64,000 nt of DNA from contig MEHQ01001687.1 in NCBI GenBank assembly GCA_008828725.1, positions 59,565 to 123,564 of the forward strand, given 5' to 3'. This DNA is from Saccharina japonica (taxonomy: Eukaryota > Sar > Phaeophyceae > Laminariales > Laminariaceae). Every line of letters begins with the position of its first letter. The stretch's first letter is position 1. The notes under the pieces were generated by a model that made no database searches, was not told the origin of the DNA, and worked only from the letters and a program-made list of their open reading frames with translations. A program made the translations under genes and the position numbers. This document shows positions 9,457 through 21,029 of the stretch, piece by piece.

Positions 9457-10160
9457 GCATAATAATCAGGACCCATTGCACACACAAAAACCTATAAAAT
9501 TCCAGTTTTTTTACTAAGCATATTGAGTCCTGACTACTACAGTACAGTATGTGCCCCCGTAATATACAAGGTAAATGTTAAGGTTTTATTAATAGTCCGG
9601 ATTTAGAACAAACAGTTTTCAAGATTTTTTTGTTACTTAATACGTCGTTCGATGCTGCTTCGGAAGTGTTTGGGGGGGAAGGCTGGGCCCTTTTTCTGCG
9701 GATGGAGGGAGCAGGGCCAGGAGAACAGGGAGTAGTAGGTGCATCTAGTTTTCGTAGTTTTTGGTTGTTGTTGGCAATGAACAACATCGTTTCACGCTTG
9801 CTTGCTTTTGCTTTTCGTGGTCTGTTTTTTTTTTTTCTGGTATTTCATCAAGTTTTTGGTTAAAGTATTGAGACTCACGCTATATATCCTATTATGTACA
9901 CATTATGGTCAGACGGCACCTCAAACAACAATAATACGTTTCGGAGTGCTCATGGGTGATCAACGTTGAAGCTACTGCTACACATTCATTGGTAGTCGGA
10001 TGACAAGGATAATAACACTATTTTTTTATTATAACACTATACTACTGTACCTGGAATCTTACAACTAACTCTATATTTTCTTGCTGTCATTTACTTCTAT
10101 GTACACTACTTTTTCTTCTCCATCCTATTTATTGCTCAGGAATTATTAGTTCCGTCGGGC
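9457..10160. other. No gene; includes a two-copy repeat (9,630-9,790)
   Basis: 9,630-9,790 matches 37,925-38,100 in reverse orientation (shared words: TTCTTCGGAAGTG or CTTCGGAAGTG, GGGCCAGG.GAACAGGGA, ATCTAGTTTTCGTAG, TTTGGTTGTTG). The second copy lies in the last intron of the flavoprotein gene, running up to its sixth exon. Nothing else stands out. Confidence 0.55.
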
Positions 10161-10289
10161 GATACAAGTATACGAGTACTGGTAAAAGGTTAACCAATTA
10201 CCTACCACCTATTTCCCAATGTAAGCCTTACAACTTATAACACTCTCCCCCCCTTCAGAACAGCGGGGGGTCTTTGGTCTTCGCATTTT

Positions 10290-10670
10290 CGCCCCGGCTT
10301 TTCTCTCTCCCTCTTTTTTAGTCGAAACACAGACCCGGGGTCACTGAGTAGGCGGCTCTTCTCCTACCTCCCCAGTACGTACGGTACGTGCCTTGCATTT
10401 TTTATCGCGAGGAAAATTCAGCACTTCTTCCCTCGTCGATTCTCTCTCGTCGAATTGTGCCTATGTTGTTGTTGTTGTCTTCACATTAAAAACCGTGCCG
10501 GTCTCTCTATCCAGTACCTCCATCTGTCCGTACTAATCCAACACTTGACACGGTCGATTCCCGTGGTCACAGGCTAGCTTACCCAACAAAAGGTATACTG
10601 AAATAAAAGTGGAACCCGAAGGGTCCGCAAAGCGATCAAAGCCAGTCAAAAACAGATAGTCTATACCCAC
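10290..10670 (-). repeat. SINE-2 body fragment joined to a palindrome-arm segment
   Basis: 10,290-10,460 is a diverged SINE-2 body (GGGGTCAC, CCTTGCATTTTTTATCGCGAGG, CCCTCGTCGAT). 10,490-10,670 is nearly identical to 16,020-16,210 on plus and to 11,390-11,560 on minus (words CACATTAAAAACCGTGCCGG, GGTCGATTCCCGTGGTCACA, GGAACCCGAAGGGTCCGC). So the outer part of the palindrome arm exists as a separate third copy just outside the palindrome. Confidence 0.7.
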
Positions 10671-10749
10671 GCTATATACGAGTATAATCATCATCATCAT
10701 CGGCGCCCTCGACAGTCAGTTTGTTGGTGCCATTTGAGACTAAAAATCT

Positions 10750-10830
10750 CCGTAGTATGCATAGAGTCTCGAACCCTCGACCTCAACTTTAGCAGTCTTG
10801 CTGGTTAACTGCTAGACCGCGAGGGACCGG
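10750..10830 (-). repeat. tRNA-like sequence, SINE head
   Basis: On minus: GGTCTAGCAGTTAACC (A-box region), CTGCTAA as anticodon-loop-like sequence, then GAGGGTTCGAGACTC (B box and T loop). The acceptor and T stems pair poorly and no CCA-proximal stem closes, so it is taken as a SINE head or tRNA pseudogene. It resembles the heads at 11,830-11,905 and 15,695-15,765. Confidence 0.5.
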
Positions 10831-11007
10831 GGGGACCCGCATACTTGAGACTATCAGGTACCTGGTATATATTATACGTCGTATATACTTGGTATATATA
10901 CTCCTACGTATGTATATATGTACAAGAAATATGAATGAGATCAAACTATATTATGGGGGGGCCCAAGGGCGCACAAAAACAAAAGTTAACGACACCACAC
11001 CCCCCCC

Positions 11008-11300
11008 AGGAAAAAAGAAGGCGAATGAGTCATGGAGAATTTTGGTACGCTACGTAGATAGTAGCAAGAAAACGATCACTATCCTAGGAGATAGATGGTG
11101 GCCACAGGCGGCGAAACAGGACGGGGATAGCAGTAGCAAGAACAAATATTTGTATTATAAGGAAGCAACGTAATGAGCGCCAGGCGGTTGGGAGGTGTCT
11201 CTATTCGGAGTAGGAACGGTGCCCCGTCTCGAAAGGGATTCGCGGTCAATGGTCAAAGGACTAAGGCAAGCAACAAATGAGCACCCCCCCCTCCCCCAGA
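11008..11300 (+). mobile_element. C-tailed LINE 3' fragment
   Basis: A plus-strand copy of the LINE 3' end. It starts in a C-run (10,999-11,007), contains AAAACGATC.CTATCCTAGGAG, GATGGTGGCCACAGGCGGCG and the terminal CGTCTCGAAAGGGATTCG...CAACAAATGAGCAC, then a C-run. Frameshifting differences break the reading frame relative to 8,689-9,447, so it is not called as coding. Confidence 0.8.
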
Positions 11301-11589
11301 AGATGTAATTATACCCCCGATTGGTGATGTTGACCTTTCCAGTTTTATTTTTACCTTCACATAGCGTGTAGAGGGGAGCGGAGGGCTCCAGACTATCTGT
11401 TTTTGACTGACTTTGATCGCTTTGCGGACCCTTCGGGTTCCACTTTTATTTCAGTATACCTTTTTTGGGTAAGTTAGCCTGTGACCACGGGAATCGACCG
11501 TGTCAAGTGTTGGATTAGTACGGACAGATGGAGGTACTGGATAGAGAGACCGGCACGGTTTTTAATGTGAAGACAACAAACACAACAAC

Positions 11590-11910
11590 AACAACAACAT
11601 ATTATTATCTTCGCACTTCCGTCTTTCTCCCTCCCTATAGTCGTAACTCAGATCCGGGGTCACAAAGTAGGCCCCTCTCCCTCCTCCCCTACTACGGTTC
11701 TTGCCTTGATTTTTATCGCGCAGAGGGTTCAGCCTTCCCAACGCTCGTCGATTTTCATCGAATTTTGCCAACTCACGCCCTCGCGCTTTCCGCTACGTAG
11801 TCAAGATGTATTTTTGCGAGAAAACGTCCCTACGAGCATGCACTCGGGGGGGCTCGAACTCACGATCTTGACTTTAACAGGCTTCGTGGTTACCTGCTTT
11901 CATAGGTGAG
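11590..11910 (-). mobile_element. SINE-2 with tRNA-Asn-like head (left palindrome arm)
   Basis: On minus: GAAAGCAGGTAACCACG (A-box region), an anticodon-loop-like CTGTTAA (GTT would be Asn), and GTGAGTTCGAGCCC (B box). The 180-bp SINE-2 body follows (GTTGGGAAGGCTGAACC, GATAAAAATCAAGGCAAG, GTGACCCCGGATCTGAGTTA), ending in a (GTT)n run. The other arm carries the mirror copy at 15,690-16,015. Confidence 0.65.
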
Positions 11911-12341
11911 GATTATGGTACCCGTTACTCTATTGTTGAGCGTGTTTGTAATACAGCATCGAGCATATAATATAGCTATATTGGCCTCTTGTGTCAGAAT
12001 CTTCTCGGCACAGAGTACGAGCGTTGTAATATAAATAAGACATCGAACTAAAACTGTGAGTATCACGAGTTGCGTACTCGTCTCAAACCTGCAACCGGGG
12101 GCGACGGCTTTGGGATGGCTCGGGCTGCCGCAGAAACTCCGCCAATTAGGGGTTGGCATTGGTCTTCCCCCCGTACTTGATCTCCACCTAGAAAGAGGGA
12201 TGTTTCCTGGTCCGGAAACTTACGAACAGCCGACCCTGATGTAATGTCTTTTTCGGAACGCATAAGGCAGTCCTCTTTACCCCAACATCGTCGGAAATTT
12301 TTCATTCTTCGTGATTTCGCCAAATTTTTCTTGTATCGCTT

Positions 12342-12557
12342 TAGGGCCCGTTTTAACGAAGAAGAAAAACAATCAATTTGGAAAAAAAAAAAAATCAAAT
12401 CCACTTTTCATTGGTCAACACACGCACCAGCACCAAATATTAGGATCTTGGGGCATAATATTTGGTGCTGGTGCGTGTGTTGACCAATGAAAAGCGTATT
12501 TGATATTTTCTTTTTTCCAAATTGATTTATTTATTTCATTCGTTAAACGGGCCCTTA
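12342..12557. mobile_element. Foldback MITE-A (GGGCCC ends), copy 1
   Basis: About 215 bp, a palindrome from end to end. It starts with TTAGGGCCCGTTTTAACGA. The inner repeats CTTTTCATTGGTCAACACAC and GCACCAGCACCAAA sit on both sides of a short loop (TTAGGATCTTGGGGCAT), and it ends TTAAACGGGCCCTTAA. There is no coding sequence. TAA-like bases flank the ends, suggesting a 3-bp target duplication. Confidence 0.85.
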
Positions 12558-12768
12558 AGGCCCATATTAACGAGTATAAAATAAATTCAATTTGGAAAAA
12601 TAAAAATCAAAATTCGCTTTTCATTGGTCAACACACGCACCAGCACCAAATATATGCCCCAAGATCCTAATCTTTGGTGCTGGTGCGTGTGTTGACCAAT
12701 GAAAGCGGATTTGAATATTATTTTTTCCAAATTGATTTTTTTTCTTCTTCGTTAAAACGGGCCCTTAA
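12555..12768. mobile_element. Foldback MITE-A, copy 2 (abutting copy 1)
   Basis: Begins at the closing TTAAGGCCC of copy 1 and ends AACGGGCCCTTAATA. It has the same foldback structure. Head-to-tail abutment of two complete copies suggests insertion of one at the TTA/TAA end of the other. Confidence 0.85.
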
Positions 12769-13176
12769 TACCAATCCGATATGTCTCTTTTTTTTTCTTC
12801 CGGGATTGTTCGGAAAAATGGCCTGACAGTATACTAGTAGTAGTAAAGTAGTACGTAATCAGTTCAGTCCGTTTGCGTTTAAAAACGACCCGACGTGCAG
12901 CGATGGATGGAGGGATGTTACAGACAGTAGTAGGCAGGGTGGTTGTTATTTGCGTTTCCTTCTTAGACCCCGTGTTTTCGCCCGGTTTCCGCCTACTACT
13001 GTTCTTTTTTTTTGTTCTTAGTATCAATATACCCATCATCATTAATACTACTACTTTTGCGCACTCCCACCAGATGGCTGGTGACATCGCGCATGGCCTA
13101 TTTTCGGGTCGATATGCTAATATTAATAGTATTTATGATAAGGACTGGGTGAGACACAGAGTATCCCCTTGCAGGT

Positions 13177-13425
13177 TTGTCTATTAAGCATCCTTGGTGT
13201 TACTCACTTTCCGTAGAGTCAAGCGTAGAAGAGAAGCAGCTTATATTAATCCCCGAGCCAGATGACATCTGCTCGGGATGGGCTTCAAGTATGGCCCACA
13301 GATATTATAAATACCCCGAATACCGAATACGAATGCCATCCAAGTTATACGAAAACGGATCAATTACCTATGCAGAGGTAATTACCGGCCTTCCTAGCCC
13401 ATACCATTACACTAGCCCACCCTGA
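13177..13425 (+). other. Hairpin-rich segment with an 82-codon open frame (palindrome arm)
   Basis: Several perfect hairpins follow each other: CCCGAGCCAGATGACATCTG with CTCGGG, CCCCGAATACCGAATACG, and AATTACCTATGCAGAGGTAATT. The frame from 13,177 (...YYKYPEYRIRMPSKLYEN...) is open to 13,425, but the mirror frame in the right arm is interrupted, and the composition follows from the hairpins. I do not call a gene here. Confidence 0.4.
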
Positions 13426-14830
13426 TGAGCCGTATATGCAGAAATATGGGAAAAACGGGGAAATCCCAGTTCCCCGAATTAGAACATGAGTCGAAGATGC
13501 GGCTCCTCAAAACCCCTCCCACACCTCTAAGTTGCCAGGCTAAGAAGCCGGGAAAAAAAAAACGCAAAGAAAGGCAATCGAACGTAAACGCAGGTGCTGT
13601 GAACGAAACCAACGTCAGAGACCTCCCATGAGTCGCCAACAAGGCGAGGGGGGGGGGACGAGAAGGCAACAACTAGCACCAAGAAGGAAACAACTGACAC
13701 CGTACGGGGAATGGGCACTACCGCCCGCCCCGTGAGGGGGAGACGAGTGCCTTGCTGAAAAACACATAAGAAGGCTAAACCACAAATAACGATATCGTTA
13801 TTTGTGGTTTATCCTTCTTATGCATTTTTCAGCAAGGCACTCGCCTCCCCCTCGCGGGGCGGGCGGTAGTGCCCATTCCCCGTACGGTGTCAGTTGTTTC
13901 CTTCTTGGTGCTAGTTGTTGCCTTCTCGTCCCCCCCCCCTCGCCTTGTTGGCGACTCATGGGAGGTCTCTGACGTTGGTTTCGTTCACAGCACCTGCGTT
14001 TACGTTCGATTGCCTTTCTTTGCGTTTTTTTTTTTTTTTCCGGCTTCTTAGCCTAGCAACTTAGAGGTGTGGGAGGGGTTTTGAGGAGCCGCATCTTCGA
14101 CTCATGTTCTAATTCGGGGAACTGGGATTTCCCCGTTTTTCCCATATTTCTGCATATACGGCTCATCAGGGTGGGCTAGTGTAATGGTATGGGCTCGGAA
14201 GGCCGGTAATTACCTCCGCATAGGTAATTGATCCGTTTTCGTATAACTTGGATGGCATTCGTATTCGGTATTCGGGGTATTTACAATATCTGTGGGCCAT
14301 ACTTGAAGCCCATCCCGAGCCAGATGTCATCTGGCTCGGGGATTAATATAAGCTGCTTCTCTTCTACGCTTGACTCTACGGAAAGTGAGTGACACCAAGG
14401 ATGCTTAATAGACAAACCTGCAAGGGGATACTCTGTGTCTCACCCAGTCTTATCATAAATACTATTAATATTAGCATATCGACCCGAAAATAGGCCATGC
14501 GCGATGTCACCAGCCATCTGGTGGGAGTGCGCAAAAGTAGTAGTATTAATGATGATGGGTATATTGATACTAAGAACAAAAAAAAAGACAGTAGTAGGAG
14601 GGGAAACCGGGCGAAAACACGGGGTCTAAGAAGGAAACGCAAATAACAACCACCCTGCCTACTACTGTCTGTAACATCCCTCCATCCATCGCTGCACGTC
14701 GGGTCGTTGTTAAACGCAAACGGACTGAACTGATTACGTACTACTTTACTACTACTAGTATACTGTCAGGCCATTTTTCCGAACAATCCCGGAAGAAAAA
14801 AAAGAGAAAGCATTATGCAAGATTTCTGGT

Positions 14831-15255
14831 TAAGGGCCCGTTTTAACGAAGAAGAAAAAAAATCAATTTGGAAAAAAAAATTCAAATCCGCTCTTTTCAT
14901 TGGTCAACACACGCACCAGCACCAAAGATTAGGATCTTGGGGCATCAATATTTGGTGCTGGTGCGTGTGTTGACCAATGAAAAGCGAATGTTGACTTTTA
15001 TTTTTTCCAAATTGAATTTATTTTATACTCGTTAATTACGGCCCTAGGGCCCGTTTAACGAATGAAATAAATAAATCAATTTGGAAAAAAAAAATTCAAA
15101 TCGCTTTTCATTGGTCAACACACGCACCAGCACCAAATATTATGCCCCAAGATCCTAATTTTGGTGCTGGTGCGTGTGTTGACCAATGAAAAGCGGATTT
15201 GATTTTTTTTTTTCCAAATTGATGTTTTTCTTCTTCGTTAAAACGGGCCCTAAAG
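14831..15255. mobile_element. Two abutting MITE-A copies (right palindrome arm)
   Basis: Mirror of 12,342-12,768. The copies join at GGCCCTAGGGCCC near 15,041-15,053. Both have the CATTGGTCAACACACGCACC foldback core. Small differences from the left arm lie mostly in A/T runs. Confidence 0.85.
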
Positions 15256-15689
15256 CGATGAAATGAAAAATTTGGCGAACACGAAAATGAAAAAATTCCG
15301 ACGATGTTGGGTATAGAGGATGCCTTAAATAGCAGTTCCGAAAGACGATTACAGTCCAGTGGTCGGGCTGTTCGTTAGAGTTTCCGGACAGGAAACACCC
15401 TCTTTCTAGTGGGTCAAGTACGGGCGCGAAGACCAATCCAACCCCTAATTGCGCGAGTTTCTGCGGAGCACCGGCCATCCCAAAAGCCGTCGCCCCGGTG
15501 CAGTTTGAGACAGTACGCACTCAGTTACTCACAGTTTTATGTTCGAATGTCTTAATTTTTTTACACGCTCTCCTGTGCGAGAAGATTCTGAGCACAAGAG
15601 GCGCAACCATACGCGATATTAATGCTACATCGTGTATTCACGGAAACAGCACCTCAACAAATAAGGGACGGATACATGAATGATCCACA

Positions 15690-16015
15690 CGGTTGAAAGC
15701 AGGTAACCACGAAGCCTGTTAAAGTCAAGATCGTGAGTTCGAGCCCCCCCGAGTGCATGCTCGTAGAGACGTTTTCTCGCAAAAATACATCTTGACTACG
15801 TAGCGGAAAGCGCGAGAGCGTGAGTTGGCAAAATTCGATGAAAATCGACGAGCGTTGGGAAGGCTGAACCCTCTGCGCGATAAAAATCAAGGCAAGAACC
15901 GTAGTAGGGGAGGAGGGAGAGGGGCCTACTTTGTGACCCCGGATCTGAGTTACGACTATAGGGAGGGAGAAAGACGGAAGTGCGAAGATAATAATATGTT
16001 GTTGTTGTTGTTGTT
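15690..16015 (+). mobile_element. SINE-2 with tRNA-Asn-like head (right palindrome arm)
   Basis: Mirror of 11,590-11,910, in plus orientation: tRNA-like head at about 15,695-15,765 with GAGTTCGAGCC, body at 15,830-15,990, and a (GTT)n tail near 15,998-16,015. The 16,020-16,210 segment that follows is the one found separately at 10,490-10,670. Confidence 0.65.
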
Positions 16016-16874
16016 TTTTTGTTGTCTTCACATTAAAAACCGTGCCGGTCTCTCTATCCAGTACCTCCATCTGTCCGTACTAATCCAACACTTGACACGG
16101 TCGATTCCCGTGGTCACAGGCTAACTTACCCAAAAAAGGTATACTGAAATAAAAGTGGAACCCGAAGGGTCCGCAAAGCGATCAAAGTCAGTCAAAAACA
16201 GATAGTCTGGAGCCCTCCGCTCCCCTCTACACGCTATGTGAAGGTAAAAATAAAACTGGAAAGGTCAACATCACCAATCGGGGGTATACGCCCCCTGATT
16301 CTATCTTGGTGCCCCTATAATGCCGGGGTGTTCCGTGCCGGGTTCACGCCGGTTAGGCAAACAAATCGAGTCCTCCACCCCGATTATAAACGCAGACATG
16401 ATACGGGGGAAGGGAGCTATGATCCCGTGCTACTGATGTACCCCCGGCCTGCGAGCAGTGTAACTGCAAAAGGTCAAACACAACGGAGGGAAAAAGACAA
16501 AGGCAAAGACAAAGAGACGAGTCAAAAGTACCAGCAAACACTCAAACAAACAAGACCACAGAGATAGCACAGACACGTCATCCCGAGGGGGTGGTGCAAT
16601 GGTGCGGCGATGGGGGGAGGGGAAAAAACAAACAAACGAGCAGTCCAGGAAAGTCAATACGGCACATATCGCGCCACTCGGTCCACCATTTCTCGCTTGT
16701 TTTCTTCCCTCGCCGATTCGTCCTTCTTCCGCACGCCTCCCGTCCCGTTGGTTCTTGTCGTCTCTTTATTATTGCTGCTCTCTTTGTCTCGCTTGGTCGC
16801 TCGTTTTCGGCTAGCGCCCCTGCGACGAAAAAAAAAGAAGATCAAAAAAAACATAGTTTTTCGATCATACTAAT

Positions 16875-17225
16875 GTGAGGGTATTACCTGCTGGGCTATA
16901 AGGGTAAAAGATCGATCGATTACCCAGCCCAGGGTAATCCTTATAACACTCTCCCCCCCTCTGAACGGCGGGATGTTTGGGACGTCGGTACCGTATACGG
17001 CCGTACGTTGACCTACCCGCTTCGTTTCATTACCTGGGGAACCAGGGAGACGTGTTATTTGGGGACGCACGCGCCAGCGTTTCTGAAAAAAGAAACGTTC
17101 GAAGTGAGATTCGAACCCGTGTCCTCGACAAAACGTCAAACGTGAGGGTATTACCTGCTGAGCTATACGTAGGGGTAAAATATCGATCGATTAATCCAGC
17201 CCAGGGTAATCCTTATAACAATAAC
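16875..17225 (-). mobile_element. tRNA-derived SINE-1, tandem partial dimer
   Basis: On minus: A box TATAGCTCAGCAGG (complement near 17,155-17,168), B box GGGTTCGAATC (near 17,108-17,118), a body with AGAAACG and CCAGGTAATGAAACG, and a tail GGATTACCCTGGGCTGGGTAA with GATCGATC. A partial head follows at 16,875-16,905, and a partial tail precedes at 17,170-17,225. Confidence 0.8.
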
Positions 17226-18618
17226 ACTACCCCTAACTCATAATCTCAAACCGGAACTAAAACAGAGCCCAAAAACTGGCGAGAAAAAGCGGCTGGCTGC
17301 CTGCACCGCTTTTTTTGCCATTGTCTATTGTTCGTTTTTTTGTTTTTTGTTATTCCGAACCATACCTATACCTGTCTGTGTGGACCACGATTACCCCCCC
17401 CTCGCACTCGTATTATTAGTGACTGTAAATTTCCCGGAAAATATACTATCGGACGAAAAGTGAAATACTACCGAAAGAAAAACAGCCGCTCGCTCCTAAT
17501 AGTGAAGAGCGACGGGAAAAATCCTGGAACATTACAGAAGATGGAAAACCGTGGGAAATTGGGAAAAAAAAACGAAATTTCCTATAAAATTAAAAAAAAA
17601 TGACTACGAGTATAATAGTATTATTATTACTATTATTTCACAAGTTGGAATCCGGAAATTTCCATGCCCGTACACGTATAATATGTGAGTATGTATGTAC
17701 ATACTCGTCGTGTAGGCGGGAAGTTCCAGACTCCGAAATTCGGCAAATAATCAGCCGGCATAATTTTGGCCATTTTAGCGGCAATCCGGAGAGTGCCGAG
17801 GTGGTATCATATAAATATGAGAGGGAGAGGGAACGCCCGTCCGAAAGTCTACCGTTTACCCATCTACTTTATGTACGACATGTCATATAATATATATGTA
17901 TAATGTTATGAATACTCTGAAACTCGTACGTAGCTTTGTCCCTTCTTCGGGGGGGTTTGGGCTGTCAACAACAACAAAAAATGTAGGTAGGTGTGGCACA
18001 GGTAGGTGTGCCCAGGACCCGCCCCCCCCCCTCTCGCACATTGTGGGCGTTAAAAAAAACTTGTACGACGTCGTAGAGACACTTATTTGGAAAAAGGATA
18101 TGTATATATACAAGTATGTACACTACGTACGTACGTGTGGTACTGTAATACACTATCACTACTATAATACTATGATACGTGTATCGAACTGAGAGGATGT
18201 CAACAAATATTTTCTTGTGGGATTTGCTACAATGCTACATGTATGTGTATGTGTAAAAAATTATGTGGGGTTTGATGTCTCCACAACAAAAACGGAAGAT
18301 TATCTTTGTGCCCATCTTGTGCAGGGGGGGGGCGGGGGGAGGGAGCGTCCCGACGTCCCCCGGCCACCGGTCGGTGTGGGGGGGCGGGCGGGGGAGGGGC
18401 GGTGACGCGGACGAAGATAAAAGTATTGGCTTGAAATACTTAACACATCGGGCAGATCACCACCGATCATTTTTTAGCGGCCACATGATACATGTTTTAT
18501 AGTTCACAGCTTATTGCACGTTGATTTCGTTTCATTGGTGGTGCGCCTTCTTCGTCACTCGTCGTCATGTAGTTTTGGGTGGTGGGCAGGTGCCATGTTT
18601 TCCACCCGAGTTTTGATT

Positions 18619-18715
18619 TTAACCCTTTTCGAACTGCAGTCCCGTTATGGGGACAAACCACTCTAATTCTAAGTAATTTGTCCCCAAAACGGGACTGCAG
18701 TTTTCAAAGGGTTAA
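18619..18715. mobile_element. TTAA foldback MITE-B (piggyBac-like ends)
   Basis: 97 bp, TTAACCC at one end and GGGTTAA at the other. The inner inverted repeats are CTGCAGTCCCGTT.TGGGGACAAA and TTTGTCCCC(A)AAACGGGACTGCAG around a short loop (CTCTAATTCTAAGTA). TTAA at both ends and CCC next to it are the hallmarks of piggyBac-superfamily ends; the assignment is inferred from ends alone. Confidence 0.8.
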
Positions 18716-19867
18716 AGAGAAAAATGTTTTTTTTTTCGGAGATCTTCCTGCTGGCTAGGCTCCAGCATCTCTGGCACCTTTCTTATGTGTGACAACGGGC
18801 TCTATTTTTGCCAAGAGGTATAGATGAGAAGAAGAACAACAAACTTGCTTCATTATCTGCCATCTTTCGTGGCAGATAGATTCCTGATGGTGTGTTATGA
18901 TCTGTATACGCTCTAGATCATGTTCCCTTATCATCTGTCGCGTACTGTATCTATATCTATCTATACAATAGATCCTGTGCAGCATACTATTAATAGACTA
19001 CCAGGTATTAAATAGAATCGTAACATTATAACGGCAAAATATAGGGGATCTAGATGATGATCTAGACGGTGCTCTCTCTGTCCGATATCTGCAATAAATA
19101 GTTTGTACGATGAGCCCTTCCTTCCGTACACAACTACTGGCCTGTACACCCTACAAATAGTTTTGGGGACACACCTCTTTGGTGTGTGACTACGTAGTCG
19201 GGGGGAACATAAGCAGTAAAACGGGCCACCTATTAATAGTAGTACGTACGGTACACACGAAAGCCTATTATACCAGGTATATATTTACGTATTTTTGCTA
19301 GCAATATAATATGGTCCTACGAATTTACTGTGAATGATGCCCTCCTGTAATAGTCCGGGGGGACATACCTACCTGTGGTGGTAGTGATCAGGGCCGAATA
19401 AATATGCTTGGTAAAAACTACTGGAATACACAACAAAAAGGTGATGGGTCCTCATTACTTACTACTACGATACCCCCCCGAAATAATTGGAATGGAGTAT
19501 TATATCATACATAGAATCGCCTGGGCTAACCCCAGCCTCGCGATCTAAATCCCCCCCATCCTTTGATATCCCCCGGGGCAGCGAGGAGAGCTCGTAGTTG
19601 ATTGTGTGATGCTCACAGCTCGCAACGGCCAGGCACCAGTATAGATCGCGAGTACAAATGATTAGAACAAGCGCTATACATTGATTGATTGTCAGATGGC
19701 AAATAAAATAATAATAAGGTAGAGAAGTACGTATAATAGCAATCTTAATATATGATGCCCACCCGTAATAATTGGAGTATTATATCATACATAAGTCAGG
19801 GGCGTCCAGAAAAAAGAGAAAACGACACACCACACCCCCAGAGGTCGGAATAGGAAACCGTTGCAAC

Positions 19868-20023
19868 ACTTGTGATCACATCGTGAAATAAGAAAATGGA
19901 AAAAAAAAAAAAATATCCTTATTTTCATTTTTTTCACTTGGTTTTAGTAACCCCCCCCCCCCCCTAACGAACAAAAAATTCTGTGAGATATCGAAAAAAA
20001 AAAATCGACCACCCTCAAGAGCG
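19868..20023. other. Spacer with long homopolymer runs
   Basis: Lies between the left duplicate copy and a MITE-A. It has a 13-A run near 19,899-19,911, a 14-C run at about 19,951-19,964 and another A-run. No coding sequence is seen. Confidence 0.6.
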
Positions 20024-20239
20024 TAAGGGCCCGTTTTAACGAAGAAGAAAAAAAACAATTTGGAACAAAAAAAAACTATTCAAATCCGCTTTTCATTGGT
20101 CAACACACGCACCAGCACCAAAGATTAGGAACGGGCATAATATTTGGTGCTGATGCGTGTGTTGACCAATGAAAAGCGAATTTGAATTTTATTTTTTCCA
20201 AATTGAATTTATTTTATACTCGTTAATTCGGGCCCTAAG
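20024..20239. mobile_element. Foldback MITE-A, copy 5
   Basis: TAAGGGCCCGTTTTAACGA to TTAATTCGGGCCCTAA with the CATTGGTCAACACACGCACC foldback core. One core arm has TGATGCGTG for TGGTGCGTG. It ends 10 bp before the single N at 20,249. Confidence 0.85.
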
Positions 20240-20248
20240 TGCGAGGAG

Positions 20249-20249
20249 N
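20249..20249. other. Single ambiguous base, likely contig junction
   Basis: One N inside GAGGAGNAGTAC. With the N at 24,024 it brackets exactly the segment that carries the second copy of the duplication. Confidence 0.7.
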
Positions 20250-21029
20250 AGTACAGTCCTGTGCCACAGTATGAGTAGCCATATTACCCTGACCGCTCCC
20301 CTCGCCTCTGGCGGGGGAGGGCGTCGGCAGGACGAAAAAAAAACAATGCAAGAAAGACACCAAACCCGATACCAGACTCAATACCAAACCCACGTCGAAC
20401 GTGCAGGAAATGCCCATCTAAGGCCTTAAAAGAAACTTTCCCAGCCCCAAAGTACGCCCCCTGATTCTATCTTGGTGCACCTATAATGCTGGGGTGTTCC
20501 GTGCCGGGTTCACGCCGGTCAGGCAAACAAATCGAGTCCTCCACCCCGATTATAAACGCAGACATGATACGGGGGAAGGGAACTATGGTCCCGTGTTACT
20601 GATGTACCCCCGGCCTGCGAGCAGTGTAACTGCAAAAGGTCAAAAACAACGGAGGGAAAAAGACAAAGACAAAGACGAAAAGACAAGTCAAAAGCACAAG
20701 CAAACACTCAAACAAACAAGACCACAGAGATCGCACAGACACATCATCCCGAGGGGGTGGTGCAATGGTGCGGCGATGGGGGGAGGGGAAAAAAACAAAC
20801 AAACAGTCCAGGAAAGTCAATCCGGCACATATCGCGCCACTCGGTCCGCCATTTCTCGCTTGTTTTCTTCCCTCGCCGATTCGTCCTTCTTCCGCACCCC
20901 TCCCGTCCCGTTGGTTCTTGTCGTTTCTTTATTATTGCTGCGCTCTTTGTCTCGCTTGATCGCTCGTTTTCGGCTAGCCCCCTCTTCGTCGGAAAAAAAA
21001 AAGAAGAAAAAAAAACATTTAATACATAA

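Larger units (their letters stand above)
11310..16288. repeat. Giant near-perfect palindrome (two 2.5-kb arms)
   Basis: The left arm from ATACCCCCGATTGG (11,311) is the reverse complement of the right arm ending CCAATCGGGGGTAT (16,287). The axis lies in AACGATATCGTT at about 13,794, with no spacer. Matching pairs were checked along the length: 11,830-11,905 with 15,695-15,765, 12,342-12,768 with 14,831-15,255, 13,177-13,425 with 14,170-14,400, and 13,620-13,660 with 13,935-13,975. The arms differ only by scattered bases and small indels. Each arm holds one SINE-2 copy, two GGGCCC MITEs and about 1 kb of hairpin-rich DNA next to the axis. It may be a foldback element, an inverted duplication in the genome, or a read or assembly fold-back artefact. 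Confidence 0.9.
16287..19867 (+). repeat. Segmental duplication, left copy
   Basis: Nearly identical to 20,453-24,022. The offset falls from 4,166 bp at the left end to 4,155 bp at the right, so only about 11 bp of net indel over 3.57 kb. Differences are commoner in the first 700 bp and very rare after about 17,000. It contains one SINE-1, one TTAA MITE and G/C-rich runs near 18,320-18,410; no gene is recognised. The left border coincides with the outer edge of the palindrome. Confidence 0.95.

Noticed and set aside
11826-11910. tRNA-Asn gene
   Set aside because: The CTGTTAA loop and B box fit Asn, but stems are poorly paired and the sequence is attached to a repeated body and tail, so it is a SINE head.
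13177-13425. Conserved small protein in the palindrome arms
   Set aside because: The right-arm mirror frame is interrupted, and its composition follows from stacked hairpins.
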